Positions 38,397 through 47,069 of a stretch of DNA of 64,000 bases are shown in pieces (positions within the stretch are counted from its first letter, which is position 1; the number at the start of each line of letters is the position of its first letter). The DNA is from Methylotenera sp. (lineage in GTDB: Bacteria > Pseudomonadota > Gammaproteobacteria > Burkholderiales > Methylophilaceae): positions 62,001-126,000 of the forward strand of contig JABFRQ010000006.1 of the NCBI GenBank assembly GCA_013141075.1, given 5' to 3'. The translations under genes and the position numbers were made by a program. The notes beneath the pieces were generated by a model, which saw only the letters and a program-made list of their open reading frames with translations, was not told where the DNA came from and did no database searches.

Positions 38397-38708
38397 TTGA
38401 AAGCCCTTACGCTCATCTTTGTTATCCTGATTGCCTTGCTACAGTATCCTCTGTGGCTAGGCAAGGGTAGCTGGTTACGTGTGTGGGATTTAAGTAGTCA
38501 AATTAAGGTGCAGCAAGACAAAAATGCTGCATTAAAAGCACGCAATGATACGATAGATGCTGAAGTGCGCGATTTAAAAAGTGGCCGTGCTGCCATTGAA
38601 GAGCGCGCAAGAAGCGAGCTTGGAATGGTAAAGCAAGATGAAGTGTTTTACCAAGTACTTGAGAATTCAATGCCTAAAACCACTGCGCCCGCTACAGCTG
38701 CCGAGTAG
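38397..38708 (+). CDS. ftsB: Cell division protein FtsB
   Basis: 103 residues. A short cytoplasmic start, one transmembrane helix (LTLIFVILIALLQYPLWLG), then a periplasmic coiled coil (VWDLSSQIKVQQDKNAALKARNDTIDAEVRDL) and the conserved ERARSELGMVKQDEVFYQV end. FtsB joins FtsL and FtsQ in the divisome. The start is a TTG; no in-frame ATG comes before the membrane helix. The location directly behind eno is the conserved one. Confidence 0.93.
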   Translation: MKALTLIFVILIALLQYPLWLGKGSWLRVWDLSSQIKVQQDKNAALKARNDTIDAEVRDLKSGRAAIEERARSELGMVKQDEVFYQVLENSMPKTTAPATAAE

Positions 38709-38726
38709 GCAAAACCTTATTTTTAA

Positions 38727-39764
38727 TTATGGGTTATCATTTAACGCATAAGGCAATTGCTTAATTATCAATGCAATAGTGTTCCAATAAATACCATTTT
38801 GTTCTACATTTTCTAATCGGCATTCTGCTAATACGTCAAAGCCCATATCAATCGCTGGCGCGCAACGTACAATTTTACCAATGACTTGTTGGTTAGCATC
38901 GGTGACATCATCGCCGAGCGCAGGTATGGCCGTGCTAGCAATATGCGCAAGCTGAGTACGGCGTTTTACCTTGCCCAAATAATGCGTGCGGGCGACAATT
39001 TCTTGCCCTGTGTAGCAGCCTTTTTTGTAGTTAATGGCATCAAGCGCGTCTAAATTTAGCATTTGTGGTACAAACTCTTCTTGCGTACTCAAATAAACAT
39101 CTGGGATTCCTGCTTGAATCTCTAGCCATTCCCAGCAAGGTTTGCCGACTGGTTTGCAGTCATTTTTCAGTGCTTGCCAAATTTCTTTTGCACGTTCAGT
39201 TTCGCTGATAATTTCATAGCGTGACACGCCAGCATTTGGCAGGCAAATTAAAGTGCTGCCTTCCATGCTTACGCTTTCATACGCAAGTGTTGGAATGCTG
39301 GCGAAAAATGGCGCAAGTAAGTTTGCAATATTGTTGCCGCTTAAGCCAATTTTTACTGTACGGTCAGACACATTATCAATGACTACTTTTGAGCGCATTA
39401 CGTACATTTTTAGCCGCTTGGCGATGGGCTCTGCAAGTTTGTGATTGAGTTGTAAATGCAGTTTATGGTTGAAATTAAATGCTAGAAACAAGGCCAGCAA
39501 TCGGCCTTTAGCGCTACAATAACCTGTGTAATGGGCATTACTACCATTTAGTAGCTTTACATCATTGGTGACTTGGCCTTGTAAAAAAGCTATTGCATCA
39601 TCGCCACTAATCTCAAGTAAATCAAGGTGTGATAAATCACAAATCACATTCTCAGTTTGCGTGTAGGCGAGTTCTTTTTCGTTATTGCCAAAAGATGTAA
39701 TTGTGCCGTTATCAAATATGCCACCTTTAATGAATAAAAACTCTTGCCAGTCGTTGTTTGCCAT
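38727..39764 (-). CDS. ygfZ: tRNA-modifying/Fe-S repair protein YgfZ (GcvT-like folate-binding)
   Basis: 345 residues with the GcvT/YgfZ fold. The diagnostic motif is KKGCYTGQEIVARTHYLGKVKRR, with the conserved cysteine needed for YgfZ function. YgfZ binds folate and supports certain Fe-S enzymes such as MiaB. It is convergent with ftsB (18 bases apart) and divergent from a YgfX-like gene, so the short gap 39765-39819 must hold promoters for both. Confidence 0.9.
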   Translation of the reverse strand: MANNDWQEFLFIKGGIFDNGTITSFGNNEKELAYTQTENVICDLSHLDLLEISGDDAIAFLQGQVTNDVKLLNGSNAHYTGYCSAKGRLLALFLAFNFNHKLHLQLNHKLAEPIAKRLKMYVMRSKVVIDNVSDRTVKIGLSGNNIANLLAPFFASIPTLAYESVSMEGSTLICLPNAGVSRYEIISETERAKEIWQALKNDCKPVGKPCWEWLEIQAGIPDVYLSTQEEFVPQMLNLDALDAINYKKGCYTGQEIVARTHYLGKVKRRTQLAHIASTAIPALGDDVTDANQQVIGKIVRCAPAIDMGFDVLAECRLENVEQNGIYWNTIALIIKQLPYALNDNP

Positions 39765-39819
39765 GTGTTACTCTTAAATTTTAATTGAACCCTAACATTA
39801 TAACGGTTAGCCCAATATC

Positions 39820-40275
39820 GTGAAGCCTATCACACTAACATTACGTCCTTCGCGCGCATTATTTGTATTGTTAGTCTGCGCGGTATTTTTCTTTGGCCTG
39901 ATGGTATTTTTAGTGCCATTGTCACAAGTAATGCGTGTGGTGATATTGACTATAGCTTTGATTGCAACACTACATTTTTGCTTGCTCAACGCTTTATTAC
40001 TTCGTACTCAGTCAATTGTAGCATTGAAAATTAACAGCAAAAATCAACTGCAATTAGTTTGCAAAAATGGTGAGCAATTAGAAGTCACAGTACAGAAAAA
40101 TACCGTGGTGACGCCTTATTTAACGGTGCTTAATTGTCAGCTTCAAGAGCCCACTTTTTTGCAACGACTTTACCCTAAGCATATTGTCATTTTGCCAGAT
40201 GCGATGAATGCAGAGGACTATCGGCAGTTACGCGTGTGGTTGCGTTGGGCTAAGCTGAGCGATAGTAAATTTTAA
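39820..40275 (+). CDS. YgfX (CptA)-like inner-membrane protein
   Basis: 151 residues with a GTG start. Two transmembrane helices lie near the N-terminus (ALFVLLVCAVFFFGLMVFLVP and VVILTIALIATLHFCLLNALLL). The C-terminal part ends HIVILPDAMNAEDYRQLRVWLRWA, the typical ending of YgfX, which in E. coli is encoded with SdhE (YgfY) and near ygfZ. YgfX has been described as affecting cell shape through FtsZ/MreB. Here no sdhE is visible, but the ygfZ neighbour supports the call. Confidence 0.75.
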   Translation: MKPITLTLRPSRALFVLLVCAVFFFGLMVFLVPLSQVMRVVILTIALIATLHFCLLNALLLRTQSIVALKINSKNQLQLVCKNGEQLEVTVQKNTVVTPYLTVLNCQLQEPTFLQRLYPKHIVILPDAMNAEDYRQLRVWLRWAKLSDSKF

Positions 40276-40288
40276 ACGGCTTACTAGA

Positions 40289-41272
40289 TCATAGTTTAAC
40301 TACAATTAGACGCGGCTTTGCAGCGCGATTGATACCGTTTTTAATAAGCCATGGTGTGTATGCCGCAAGCAATAACAAGCCCGCAAGCCCAGCCAATATT
40401 GAGGCTATGCTAAATGGTGTCCACTCTCTACGTGCAGGGATTTGTTTTTTCATGGCAGATTGTAGTGCTTGTAAACTGTCGCCACGCACATACGCTGCGC
40501 CAATTTCTTTAGCCATTGATTGCATTGAGCCTTCAGAAAGCTTGGCAATATAGCGGTCGTTCAAACTTTCGGCAATATCCCGTTTACGTTTAAGTAACCC
40601 AGCAGCAGCAATGGGCGCGGCGCCAGGGGCTAATTGCATACTCTCGTGAGACCAATAGCCAGTAAGCTGATTTTTTTCGTCAAATTTTGGAATGGCCGCA
40701 CCTTGTAAGCTGCCAATGCCGACCAGTAACCAGCCATCGGCACTTTGCAGTGTACTTAAATCGCGCGTGTTAAATGCATGTAGTTTGGGGGCTTCTTCGC
40801 CATCACTAAAGTAAACTACCTGTGTAGGTTCAGGAAAGTTGGCAACTACGCGCGCAGTAGAAAGCATACTTTCGCGTATACGGCTATCTGCCGTCCAAGC
40901 ACTACGCCAATTTATGTGATCTAAAGTGTCTTGAATTGAAGAGAAATTCTCGCATACATCAATAGGCAAATACAGTGTCACTACATTCACGCCAGAAAAC
41001 ATGCCTATGCCTACTTTAGTGCCGCATGGTAGCGAAGAGGTTGTCTCACGCAACATTTGCTTAGTGTAGTCTAAACGGCTGGCGGTTTTGCCGTTGACTT
41101 TCATGTCAGCCACATTCATGCTTTGGGTAATGTCAATCACAAAAAAATAACTGTAAATGCTGCGCTTAACTGGAATAGATGGTTGGAATAAAGCCAATGC
41201 GAGCAGACTAAATGCGGTTAGTAGCGTGTATAAATCTCTATTTTGTTTAAACTTTTTAATAACACTGCTCAT
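40289..41272 (-). CDS. VWA-domain protein, second MxaL paralogue
   Basis: 327 residues: an N-terminal membrane segment (about 15-30), a von Willebrand A domain with FFVIDITQSMNVADM, and a C-terminal membrane helix (ILAGLAGLLLLAAYTPW). It is a clear paralogue of the next gene: both share NGK.A.R..YT, SLPCGTKV.IG.F, DGEEAPKLHAFNT.DL and GADGWLLVG-type blocks. The MIDAS first serine is threonine here (DITQS) where the paralogue has DISQS. MxaL-type proteins help insert calcium into or mature methanol dehydrogenase. It is the last gene of the mxa run, 23 bases after mxaL. Confidence 0.8.
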   Translation of the reverse strand: MSSVIKKFKQNRDLYTLLTAFSLLALALFQPSIPVKRSIYSYFFVIDITQSMNVADMKVNGKTASRLDYTKQMLRETTSSLPCGTKVGIGMFSGVNVVTLYLPIDVCENFSSIQDTLDHINWRSAWTADSRIRESMLSTARVVANFPEPTQVVYFSDGEEAPKLHAFNTRDLSTLQSADGWLLVGIGSLQGAAIPKFDEKNQLTGYWSHESMQLAPGAAPIAAAGLLKRKRDIAESLNDRYIAKLSEGSMQSMAKEIGAAYVRGDSLQALQSAMKKQIPARREWTPFSIASILAGLAGLLLLAAYTPWLIKNGINRAAKPRLIVVKL

Positions 41273-41295
41273 GTTAGGCTGAAAATTTTAGTGTG

Positions 41296-42327
41296 TTAGT
41301 TAATGTGATTATCATGTGCAATGGCGGTTTCATTGGCGCTGATGCGTGGTTTAAGTAAATCTTTTTTATACAACTTAAGGCTTGATTTAATTTGTGCGAT
41401 AGGGTGTTTGCCAATGTACGCGGCTAGCAATAACAGGGCTGCAAGTGAGGCCAGTACCCAGCTTAAGTCAAACGGCGCAATGTCGCGACGCGCAGGTTTT
41501 TGTGTTTTCATGGCATCTAGTAAATTGTGTACATTGTCACCATTGACATAAGCGCCACCGATTTCTTTGGCAACAGATTTTAAATAGGCACTATCTAGCT
41601 TAGAAATAAAACGGTCGTTGGCACCCGCGACATTGTCTTCTCTTACGCCTAGCGTTGATTCTGAAATTTGCGCGATACCAGGCTGTAGCGCGAAGCTCTC
41701 ATTAGACCAAAAACCTATTACCTGATTTTTTTCACTTAGTTTAGGAATTGCCACACCTTTTTCTGTGCCCACACCTACTAATAGCCAGCCATCAGCCCCT
41801 TGAAAATTGGTTAAATCTTTGGTGTTAAACGCATGTAGTTTTGGTGCTTCTTCACCATCGGTAATTAACACCACTTGCGCAGGTTCAGGGAAGCCGCGCA
41901 CCGCTCTAGCAATGCTGTAAAGACTTTCGCGCACACGGCTATTGCCAGACCATGCGTTACGCCAATCTAAATGATCAATTGTGTCTTGAATGGCTGCAAA
42001 GTTGGCGCAAACTTCAATTGGTGTATAAAGCGCCGCAACGCTATTGCCTGCAAATAAACCTATGCTAACTTTGGTGCCACATGGCAGGCTAGAAACCGTT
42101 TCATGCAATAGTTTTTGTGTATAGGCAATGCGTGTGGCAGGCTTGCCGTTGATTTGCATGTCGGCAGCATTCATGCTTTGTGAAATATCTGCAATAAGCA
42201 AATAAGTGTAAATATTGTGCTTAACAGGAATGGCTGGCTGGAATAGCGCCACGAGTAACAAGCCCATTGCACCGCCTAATAGGGCGGTGTCGCGGTTATT
42301 TTTTAAATATTTGAATAGTTTTTTCAT
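41296..42327 (-). CDS. mxaL: MxaL, VWA-domain methanol dehydrogenase maturation protein
   Basis: 343 residues. A membrane helix near residues 15-30 is followed by a VWA domain with the full metal-site motif ADISQSMNAADM and ITDGEEAPKLHAF, then a C-terminal membrane helix (LASLAALLLLAAYIG). In known methanol-oxidation clusters the order is mxaR-S-A-C-K-L, and this gene is in the L position. MxaL has been tied to calcium insertion into MxaF. It lies 92 bases downstream of mxaK. Confidence 0.85.
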   Translation of the reverse strand: MKKLFKYLKNNRDTALLGGAMGLLLVALFQPAIPVKHNIYTYLLIADISQSMNAADMQINGKPATRIAYTQKLLHETVSSLPCGTKVSIGLFAGNSVAALYTPIEVCANFAAIQDTIDHLDWRNAWSGNSRVRESLYSIARAVRGFPEPAQVVLITDGEEAPKLHAFNTKDLTNFQGADGWLLVGVGTEKGVAIPKLSEKNQVIGFWSNESFALQPGIAQISESTLGVREDNVAGANDRFISKLDSAYLKSVAKEIGGAYVNGDNVHNLLDAMKTQKPARRDIAPFDLSWVLASLAALLLLAAYIGKHPIAQIKSSLKLYKKDLLKPRISANETAIAHDNHIN

Positions 42328-42419
42328 GATTTTTGATTAGAGCCTAGGATGCACTAAGTAAATCCGTTGCTTGGTGCTTAGAGAAAAATACTAAAACGTA
42401 TATTCTTTAAGCGCTTAAC

Positions 42420-42974
42420 TTACGGCAAGCCATTGGGAATGTTACCCATAATCAACCCTGGCGAGTCTGATTCACCCACGCCAGGAGTTGGATTTTCGGG
42501 TAGCAATGTAATCACGCGGTCTAAATTGCGGCGCGTACCCCAGTTGCTGTTATCTTGTTTTAAAGCTTGTTTGTATGAGCTGTGCGCTTGCATTAGTAAA
42601 TATTCAACTTCATCTCTAATTTTTGAATCATTACCACCACTGACTTGTAGTGCTTTTAAGAAGAACATATTGCCAATATTGTGTTGCACAGCGGCTTTTT
42701 GGCTAGGTTCGCCTTTTTGTGTGAGTTGAGAATACAGCAAGGTGGCTTCTTTAAATCGCTCATTTTTTGCTAGCCAGTAGGCGGTGGCATACTTGGCTTC
42801 ATAGCTCTGTTTGTCTGTATGCGGGTTCTTACCAGTGCTAATAGCTTGGTTAAACGCGTTAATTTGGCGAACACGATTAAGTTCCATCACAATGCCTGCT
42901 GTAGCTGTAATGGCAATGATGATGAGTAGAGTCGTTAACTTTTTAATGCTGATTGATTTTAAGCTTATGTTCAT
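42420..42974 (-). CDS. mxaK: MxaK, TPR-like membrane-anchored accessory protein
   Basis: 184 residues from the ATG at 42974; the track start is a TTG eight codons upstream that overlaps mxaC. One N-terminal transmembrane helix (LTTLLIIIAITATAGIVM) precedes helical repeats (ATAYWLAKNERFKEATLLYSQ, AAVQHNIGNMFFLKALQ, AHSSYKQALKQDNSNWGTRRNLDR), which look like tetratricopeptide units. In the mxa clusters K is encoded between C and L, as here. It is thought to work with the VWA proteins in dehydrogenase assembly. Confidence 0.83.
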   Translation of the reverse strand: MNISLKSISIKKLTTLLIIIAITATAGIVMELNRVRQINAFNQAISTGKNPHTDKQSYEAKYATAYWLAKNERFKEATLLYSQLTQKGEPSQKAAVQHNIGNMFFLKALQVSGGNDSKIRDEVEYLLMQAHSSYKQALKQDNSNWGTRRNLDRVITLLPENPTPGVGESDSPGLIMGNIPNGLP

Positions 42975-42985
42975 ATTTGGATGCC

Positions 42986-43969
42986 CTATGATTTCCAAGT
43001 TCTAACTTCTAAATACTTTACGCCTAACAGCAGTGCAATCATTAGTGCTGCCAGTAAGTAGCAAAGCTGTGTAAAGTTACGCCCTGGAATTTTCTCTATG
43101 TATTTAATTGGTTTTTTTTCTTTTTGATTGATGTCTGCCATCGCCGCAGCTAAAGATTTTGGGTCTTCTGCCTCATAAGCATTAAATGGCGAACGTAAGC
43201 CTTTAAAGTAATAGTAAAGTTCTACTTCTGTAGGTAATGCTTCTTCATAATGATCTTGATATTTTGGGTCAAAAATTGTGACGCCTCCAGGTTGGCGTAA
43301 CACAATCCAATAGAGTGAAATATTGTAGCGTTGTAGCCAATCGCGCAATTTTTGTTGCACTTCAGCGCCCACGCGGCCAGCACCATCTGAAATTAAAATA
43401 ATCGCGCGTGAGCCTGAATCTGGCACGCCTTCATACAAACCAATAGCACTGCTTAAGCCGCCGCCAATATTAGTTTGAAAAAGCGAGTTGCCAGCAGTGG
43501 CTTTAATGGCGGCCAACACGGCCTCACGGCTTTCGGTGAGTGGCAACACATACATAGCAGAGTTACTAAAAGTAATCACACCAGTCATATCATTTTTACG
43601 CGCATTCACAAAATCAGTCATCAACCTTGCTGCTGCGATAGATTTGGTTTCACCCACGCGACCTTCTGCAGTGCCGCCAGAAAACGGGTCATCCATACTC
43701 GCGCTACGGTCAATCACCATGCCGATTTGTGCGCCTACGCCAATGCGCTCAACTTTTTGCTCAAGGCTGTGTGGCCCAGCTAAACCTAAAATGATGCAAA
43801 ATAAACTAATGGCCGCGAGTATTTTTAGTAGCAAGCCGATTAAGTTAGAAAGGGGGTCGGCTGGCAACATGTCCACCCAAGAATAGGTGCGAGTATTGGA
43901 GCGCTCAAGCAGAATTGGCAACAAAGCCAACGGTAGTAACCACAAGACTAATGGATGTACAAAGCCCAT
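42986..43969 (-). CDS. mxaC: MxaC, VWA-domain protein (BatA-like)
   Basis: 327 residues. N-terminal BatA-like segment (VHPLVLWLLPLALLPILLER) and a second membrane helix (LLLKILAAISLFCIILGLAG) precede the VWA domain with the complete MIDAS GMVIDRSASMDDPF. The C-terminal helix is LCYLLAALMIALLLGVKY. It is placed between mxaA and mxaK as in other methanol-dehydrogenase clusters. The role in metal insertion or assembly is known for the family, not shown here. Confidence 0.87.
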   Translation of the reverse strand: MGFVHPLVLWLLPLALLPILLERSNTRTYSWVDMLPADPLSNLIGLLLKILAAISLFCIILGLAGPHSLEQKVERIGVGAQIGMVIDRSASMDDPFSGGTAEGRVGETKSIAAARLMTDFVNARKNDMTGVITFSNSAMYVLPLTESREAVLAAIKATAGNSLFQTNIGGGLSSAIGLYEGVPDSGSRAIILISDGAGRVGAEVQQKLRDWLQRYNISLYWIVLRQPGGVTIFDPKYQDHYEEALPTEVELYYYFKGLRSPFNAYEAEDPKSLAAAMADINQKEKKPIKYIEKIPGRNFTQLCYLLAALMIALLLGVKYLEVRTWKS

Positions 43970-43972
43970 TTG

Positions 43973-44962
43973 CTAGCTTGCCTTTGTATTAGTTGTGGAT
44001 TTTAACTCTGGAAGCAAACCACGTTCGCAATCGCGCAGGTGACGGCAGAATTTTTGCAGCCAAGTTTTTGGCGATGCACTTACATTAGTAACTGCATTAG
44101 GCTCAAAAAACACTTGGCGGGATAAACCAAAAAACTGCTCAATTTCTTGTTTCACAGGCGAAAATGCTGGTTTTTTTTGTAAAAAATCTGCCAGATTGCT
44201 GCTAAATACGCTATTTCCCGCAGTTTTATTTAGCGATTCATGCAGCCGCGCTACCGCTTGCTGTAAGCCTTCAGCGGTATCAGGCATCTTGCGAATGTCG
44301 CGATACGCTTTAGCAAAAGGTGCACCCATTCTTGGCAGCCAAGCGTGCATGCCAAGCATGTATAGTAGGCCTAGTAAAGATGCGGCTAGCACGCCTATTA
44401 ACACTTTAATTGTTAATTTTTCTCTACTTGAATCTAATAGTAAAGGCGCTATAAACGGGCTCATTTCTTCTTTAAGTTTAACTGAGCCAAATACAGAAAG
44501 CGGCGAAATGCGGAAACTGTAAGAGGGTATGCGGTATTGCCGCACGTCTTTATTAGTGGTGTTGCGCATTTTAACAATTTCGGCTCTAAGCGCCGCAGGC
44601 TTGGCGAGCTTGCCAGTGGTAAATATTTGGTAGCGCAAATGCAGCACGTGCGTAACGCTATCACTATGCTTGGTTTCTTCAGTACTGATTTTTACCAGTT
44701 CAATGCCAGAAATTTGCCCTTTATAGCGATGCTCATAACCTTCAATTGGCAGAGATTCTTTCACCAATTCATAGGGTTTTTTAACGGTGAGCGTAATGGT
44801 TCTATCTAGCACATCGCCCACTACAAAACCTGCATCGCGAGTTGGGTTTTCTTCAATAATAGTCACATATTTTGCATTAATGTCAGGCAGAATAACATCT
44901 GCTATGGCTGGTTGAATGCCCAATATTGACGTTAAAGTTATTAGCAAAAAGCTGGCTCGCAT
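43973..44962 (-). CDS. mxaA: MxaA, membrane-anchored methanol dehydrogenase accessory protein
   Basis: 329 residues from the ATG at 44962, which gives the signal peptide MRASFLLITLTSILGIQPAIA and has an AAGAG ribosome site; the longer track start overlaps mxaS by 50 bases. The periplasmic part has immunoglobulin-like strands (FVVGDVLDRTITLTVKKP, IPSYSFRISPLSVFG). A transmembrane helix near the middle (VLIGVLAASLLGLLYMLGM) leads to a cytoplasmic helical part (AVARLHESLNKTAG ... IEQFFGLSRQVFF), similar to BatD-type proteins. Stop is four bases ahead of mxaC. Confidence 0.83.
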   Translation of the reverse strand: MRASFLLITLTSILGIQPAIADVILPDINAKYVTIIEENPTRDAGFVVGDVLDRTITLTVKKPYELVKESLPIEGYEHRYKGQISGIELVKISTEETKHSDSVTHVLHLRYQIFTTGKLAKPAALRAEIVKMRNTTNKDVRQYRIPSYSFRISPLSVFGSVKLKEEMSPFIAPLLLDSSREKLTIKVLIGVLAASLLGLLYMLGMHAWLPRMGAPFAKAYRDIRKMPDTAEGLQQAVARLHESLNKTAGNSVFSSNLADFLQKKPAFSPVKQEIEQFFGLSRQVFFEPNAVTNVSASPKTWLQKFCRHLRDCERGLLPELKSTTNTKAS

Positions 44963-44978
44963 AAAAGTACTCTTTAGT

Positions 44979-45857
44979 TTAGGCTGCAACATATTGGTGA
45001 AAGTATTCAGATAATTGGTCGGCGTCAAAGCTGTTTTCTACAAAAAATGGCTGCATGTCATACCGCAAAAATAGGTCTTCAATGGTTTTGCGTCTAGCAG
45101 CAAAGCTTTGTAGAATGCGGTCGCGGTAGGCTTTGCGTAAAAATAGCGTACGTTTAGCGCCTGTTTCAGGGTCGGTGACGTTGGTGATGCCAAATTCAGG
45201 TAAGTCGCTATATTCGGTAGAATCCCACAGAACTACAGGCACAATATGGTGGCGCTGCATCAACACCAATGACTCTTCTAAATCTGCAATTGGCATGTGA
45301 AAATCTGACACCATAAAAATTAGCGAGCGCTCGCGTGGCAGCAGCCTTACTGTTTCTATCACGCCACGGCTACCGACTTCTGGTGCGATATAGCTTCTTA
45401 GGTTTTCAGCCATTTCTAAGGTGGTGTGGGGTCTTGCTGAAAGCGTACACAGCCAATCTTCACGCACAATATCATCAAAGCCAATAAAGCCGACTAAATC
45501 GCGATTACGCGTGGCTGATTGCGCGATGGATTGCGCAATATCGGCCGCGATTTCAATTTTCTTAATCGTACTACCATCTTGCTTGGTGCTACCATATTGC
45601 ATTGAGCCAGACATATCGCACAACACGAACACAGGCGTAACGCTTTTTTGGTTAAAAATGCGTACATGTACCTGCTCCATTGGGTCGCGTATGGTTTGGC
45701 GAATATCAATGCGGCGCGGATCAGGGTATGAAAGCAGCGTTGTATGGCCGCGAAACTCCATGCCCATGCCGCGCTGGTTGCTTTTATGGCGGCCAGGGCG
45801 GCGCGAACGTGAGCGCCACGCAATGTGGTAGCTGAATTCTTTGATGAGTTCTTGCAT
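44979..45857 (-). CDS. mxaS: MxaS, DUF58/VWA-like protein
   Basis: 292 residues from the ATG at 45857; the track start is a TTG 11 codons upstream. DUF58 proteins carry a degenerate or complete VWA domain; here PVFVLCDMSGSMQYG is a full metal-site motif and LIFMVSDFHMP follows. A basic start (AWRSRSRRPGRHKSNQRGMG) precedes the domain. DUF58 and MoxR genes are constant partners, and mxaS follows mxaR in methanol clusters. It starts 19 bases after mxaR. Confidence 0.87.
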   Translation of the reverse strand: MQELIKEFSYHIAWRSRSRRPGRHKSNQRGMGMEFRGHTTLLSYPDPRRIDIRQTIRDPMEQVHVRIFNQKSVTPVFVLCDMSGSMQYGSTKQDGSTIKKIEIAADIAQSIAQSATRNRDLVGFIGFDDIVREDWLCTLSARPHTTLEMAENLRSYIAPEVGSRGVIETVRLLPRERSLIFMVSDFHMPIADLEESLVLMQRHHIVPVVLWDSTEYSDLPEFGITNVTDPETGAKRTLFLRKAYRDRILQSFAARRKTIEDLFLRYDMQPFFVENSFDADQLSEYFHQYVAA

Positions 45858-45876
45858 GGCTAGGCTACGTAAGTAA

Positions 45877-46893
45877 TTAAGGCGTAGCAATCGCGTTGAT
45901 AATGCCGCTTAGCATGTCGCGCGCAATTTCTGTGCGGCGCATTTCATATACTGGGCTAAACACCAAACGGTGTGCCACGGTTGAGTGCAACACAGCGTGA
46001 ATATCTTCAGGCAATACGGCGGTACGCTCGTTTAACCAAGCATTCACACGGGCTGCACGTAACACCATACCCATACCACGCGGGCTAGCGCCAGATAATA
46101 CCAAGCGATTCATATCTACACCTGAAACTTTTACGCCAAAATCCATTGGCGTTTTAGTGGCACGCCATAAATTAAGTACGTAGCTACGTAGGGTAGGGCT
46201 GGCGGTAATGCTATTTTGTAGTTTAGCCGCAAAGCCGTTTAATTGGTCAAATTGCAAAATGCTTTCAGGCACGTTGGCTACCAGCGCATCTACATCGTGA
46301 AAGCGTGTATCAAACACTAATGATTCCATAATCGCCGCGTCTGACGGCACTACAATTGGAATCTCCATCATAAAGCGGTCACGCGCGGCAGACGGAATAT
46401 CAAATGTTTCTTCTTTTTCTACTTGGTTACGGTCTGCAAACACCAACATGTGCGGAAAGTGATGTTCTTTGTTAAACGCCGTTAAGGTGCGTTCTGCCAT
46501 CACACGCAATAGCAGCGAATGCACTTGCGGGCGCGCACGGTTAATCTCATTAAAAAAGAAAATAGATAAATTTTCACCCGATTGCAATAACGGCCCAGCA
46601 CTCACGTGCGGCTTACCATCTTCACCTAAATACGTGTGGTATACCAAATCATTTGGCATGAGGTCAATGGTGCCTTCAATACGCTGATAACCGCCGCCAA
46701 TGCCGCGTGTAAAGGCGCGTAGTAGCGTTGTTTTACCCACGCCCACATCACCTTCAAGTAGCACATGGCCGCGCGCAAAAATTGAAGTGGTAATTAAGCG
46801 AACGGGCGATTCTTGCCCGACAACGACCTTATTCACCTCAGATTCTAAAGTAAGTGCATGATTGCGCCAATCGGCTAGTTGCGTATCGCTCAT
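45877..46893 (-). CDS. mxaR: MxaR, MoxR-family AAA+ ATPase
   Basis: 338 residues. Walker A is LEGDVGVGKTTLLRAF (about residues 48-63). The Walker B region reads LSIFFFNEINRARPQVHS: the usual acidic DE is NE here, an Asn in place of the first Asp. The sensor region is LVFADRNQVEKEETFDIPSAARDRF, a shifted form of the common ATQNP motif. MoxR ATPases act as chaperones with VWA partners; this one heads the mxa accessory run. An AGGGA site lies before the ATG. Upstream is a 643-base divergent regulatory gap. Confidence 0.88.
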   Translation of the reverse strand: MSDTQLADWRNHALTLESEVNKVVVGQESPVRLITTSIFARGHVLLEGDVGVGKTTLLRAFTRGIGGGYQRIEGTIDLMPNDLVYHTYLGEDGKPHVSAGPLLQSGENLSIFFFNEINRARPQVHSLLLRVMAERTLTAFNKEHHFPHMLVFADRNQVEKEETFDIPSAARDRFMMEIPIVVPSDAAIMESLVFDTRFHDVDALVANVPESILQFDQLNGFAAKLQNSITASPTLRSYVLNLWRATKTPMDFGVKVSGVDMNRLVLSGASPRGMGMVLRAARVNAWLNERTAVLPEDIHAVLHSTVAHRLVFSPVYEMRRTEIARDMLSGIINAIATP

Positions 46894-47051
46894 TTAAGGT
46901 GTCCCTAAGCTAAGAAATTAGTAGTAAGTAATTTGTAACAGAATGTTGCCAGTTTAAAGCCTTTGCTGCAATTTGTGTATGGTCCAGTTTGTATCAATGG
47001 CTAAACATGTAAATGCAATGTAACGACAATATAAACGAAAAATTTGAAAGT

Positions 47052-47069
47052 GTATACAGGTTTGTATAC
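47052..47069. promoter_or_regulatory. Perfect dyad GTATACA-N4-TGTATAC
   Basis: Seven-base perfect arms with a four-base spacer, about 160 bases upstream of mxaR on one side and 470 bases from the haem-barrel gene on the other. Size and symmetry fit an operator for a dimeric regulator. No known regulator is assigned. The rest of 46894-47536 (643 bases) is AT-rich with no gene. Confidence 0.45.

Noticed and set aside
43475-43886. Plus-strand ORFs inside mxaC
   Set aside because: Shadows of a clearly conserved VWA gene; overlapping in two frames.
45421-45831. 136-codon plus-strand ORF inside mxaS
   Set aside because: Shadow; the minus strand has full DUF58/VWA motifs.
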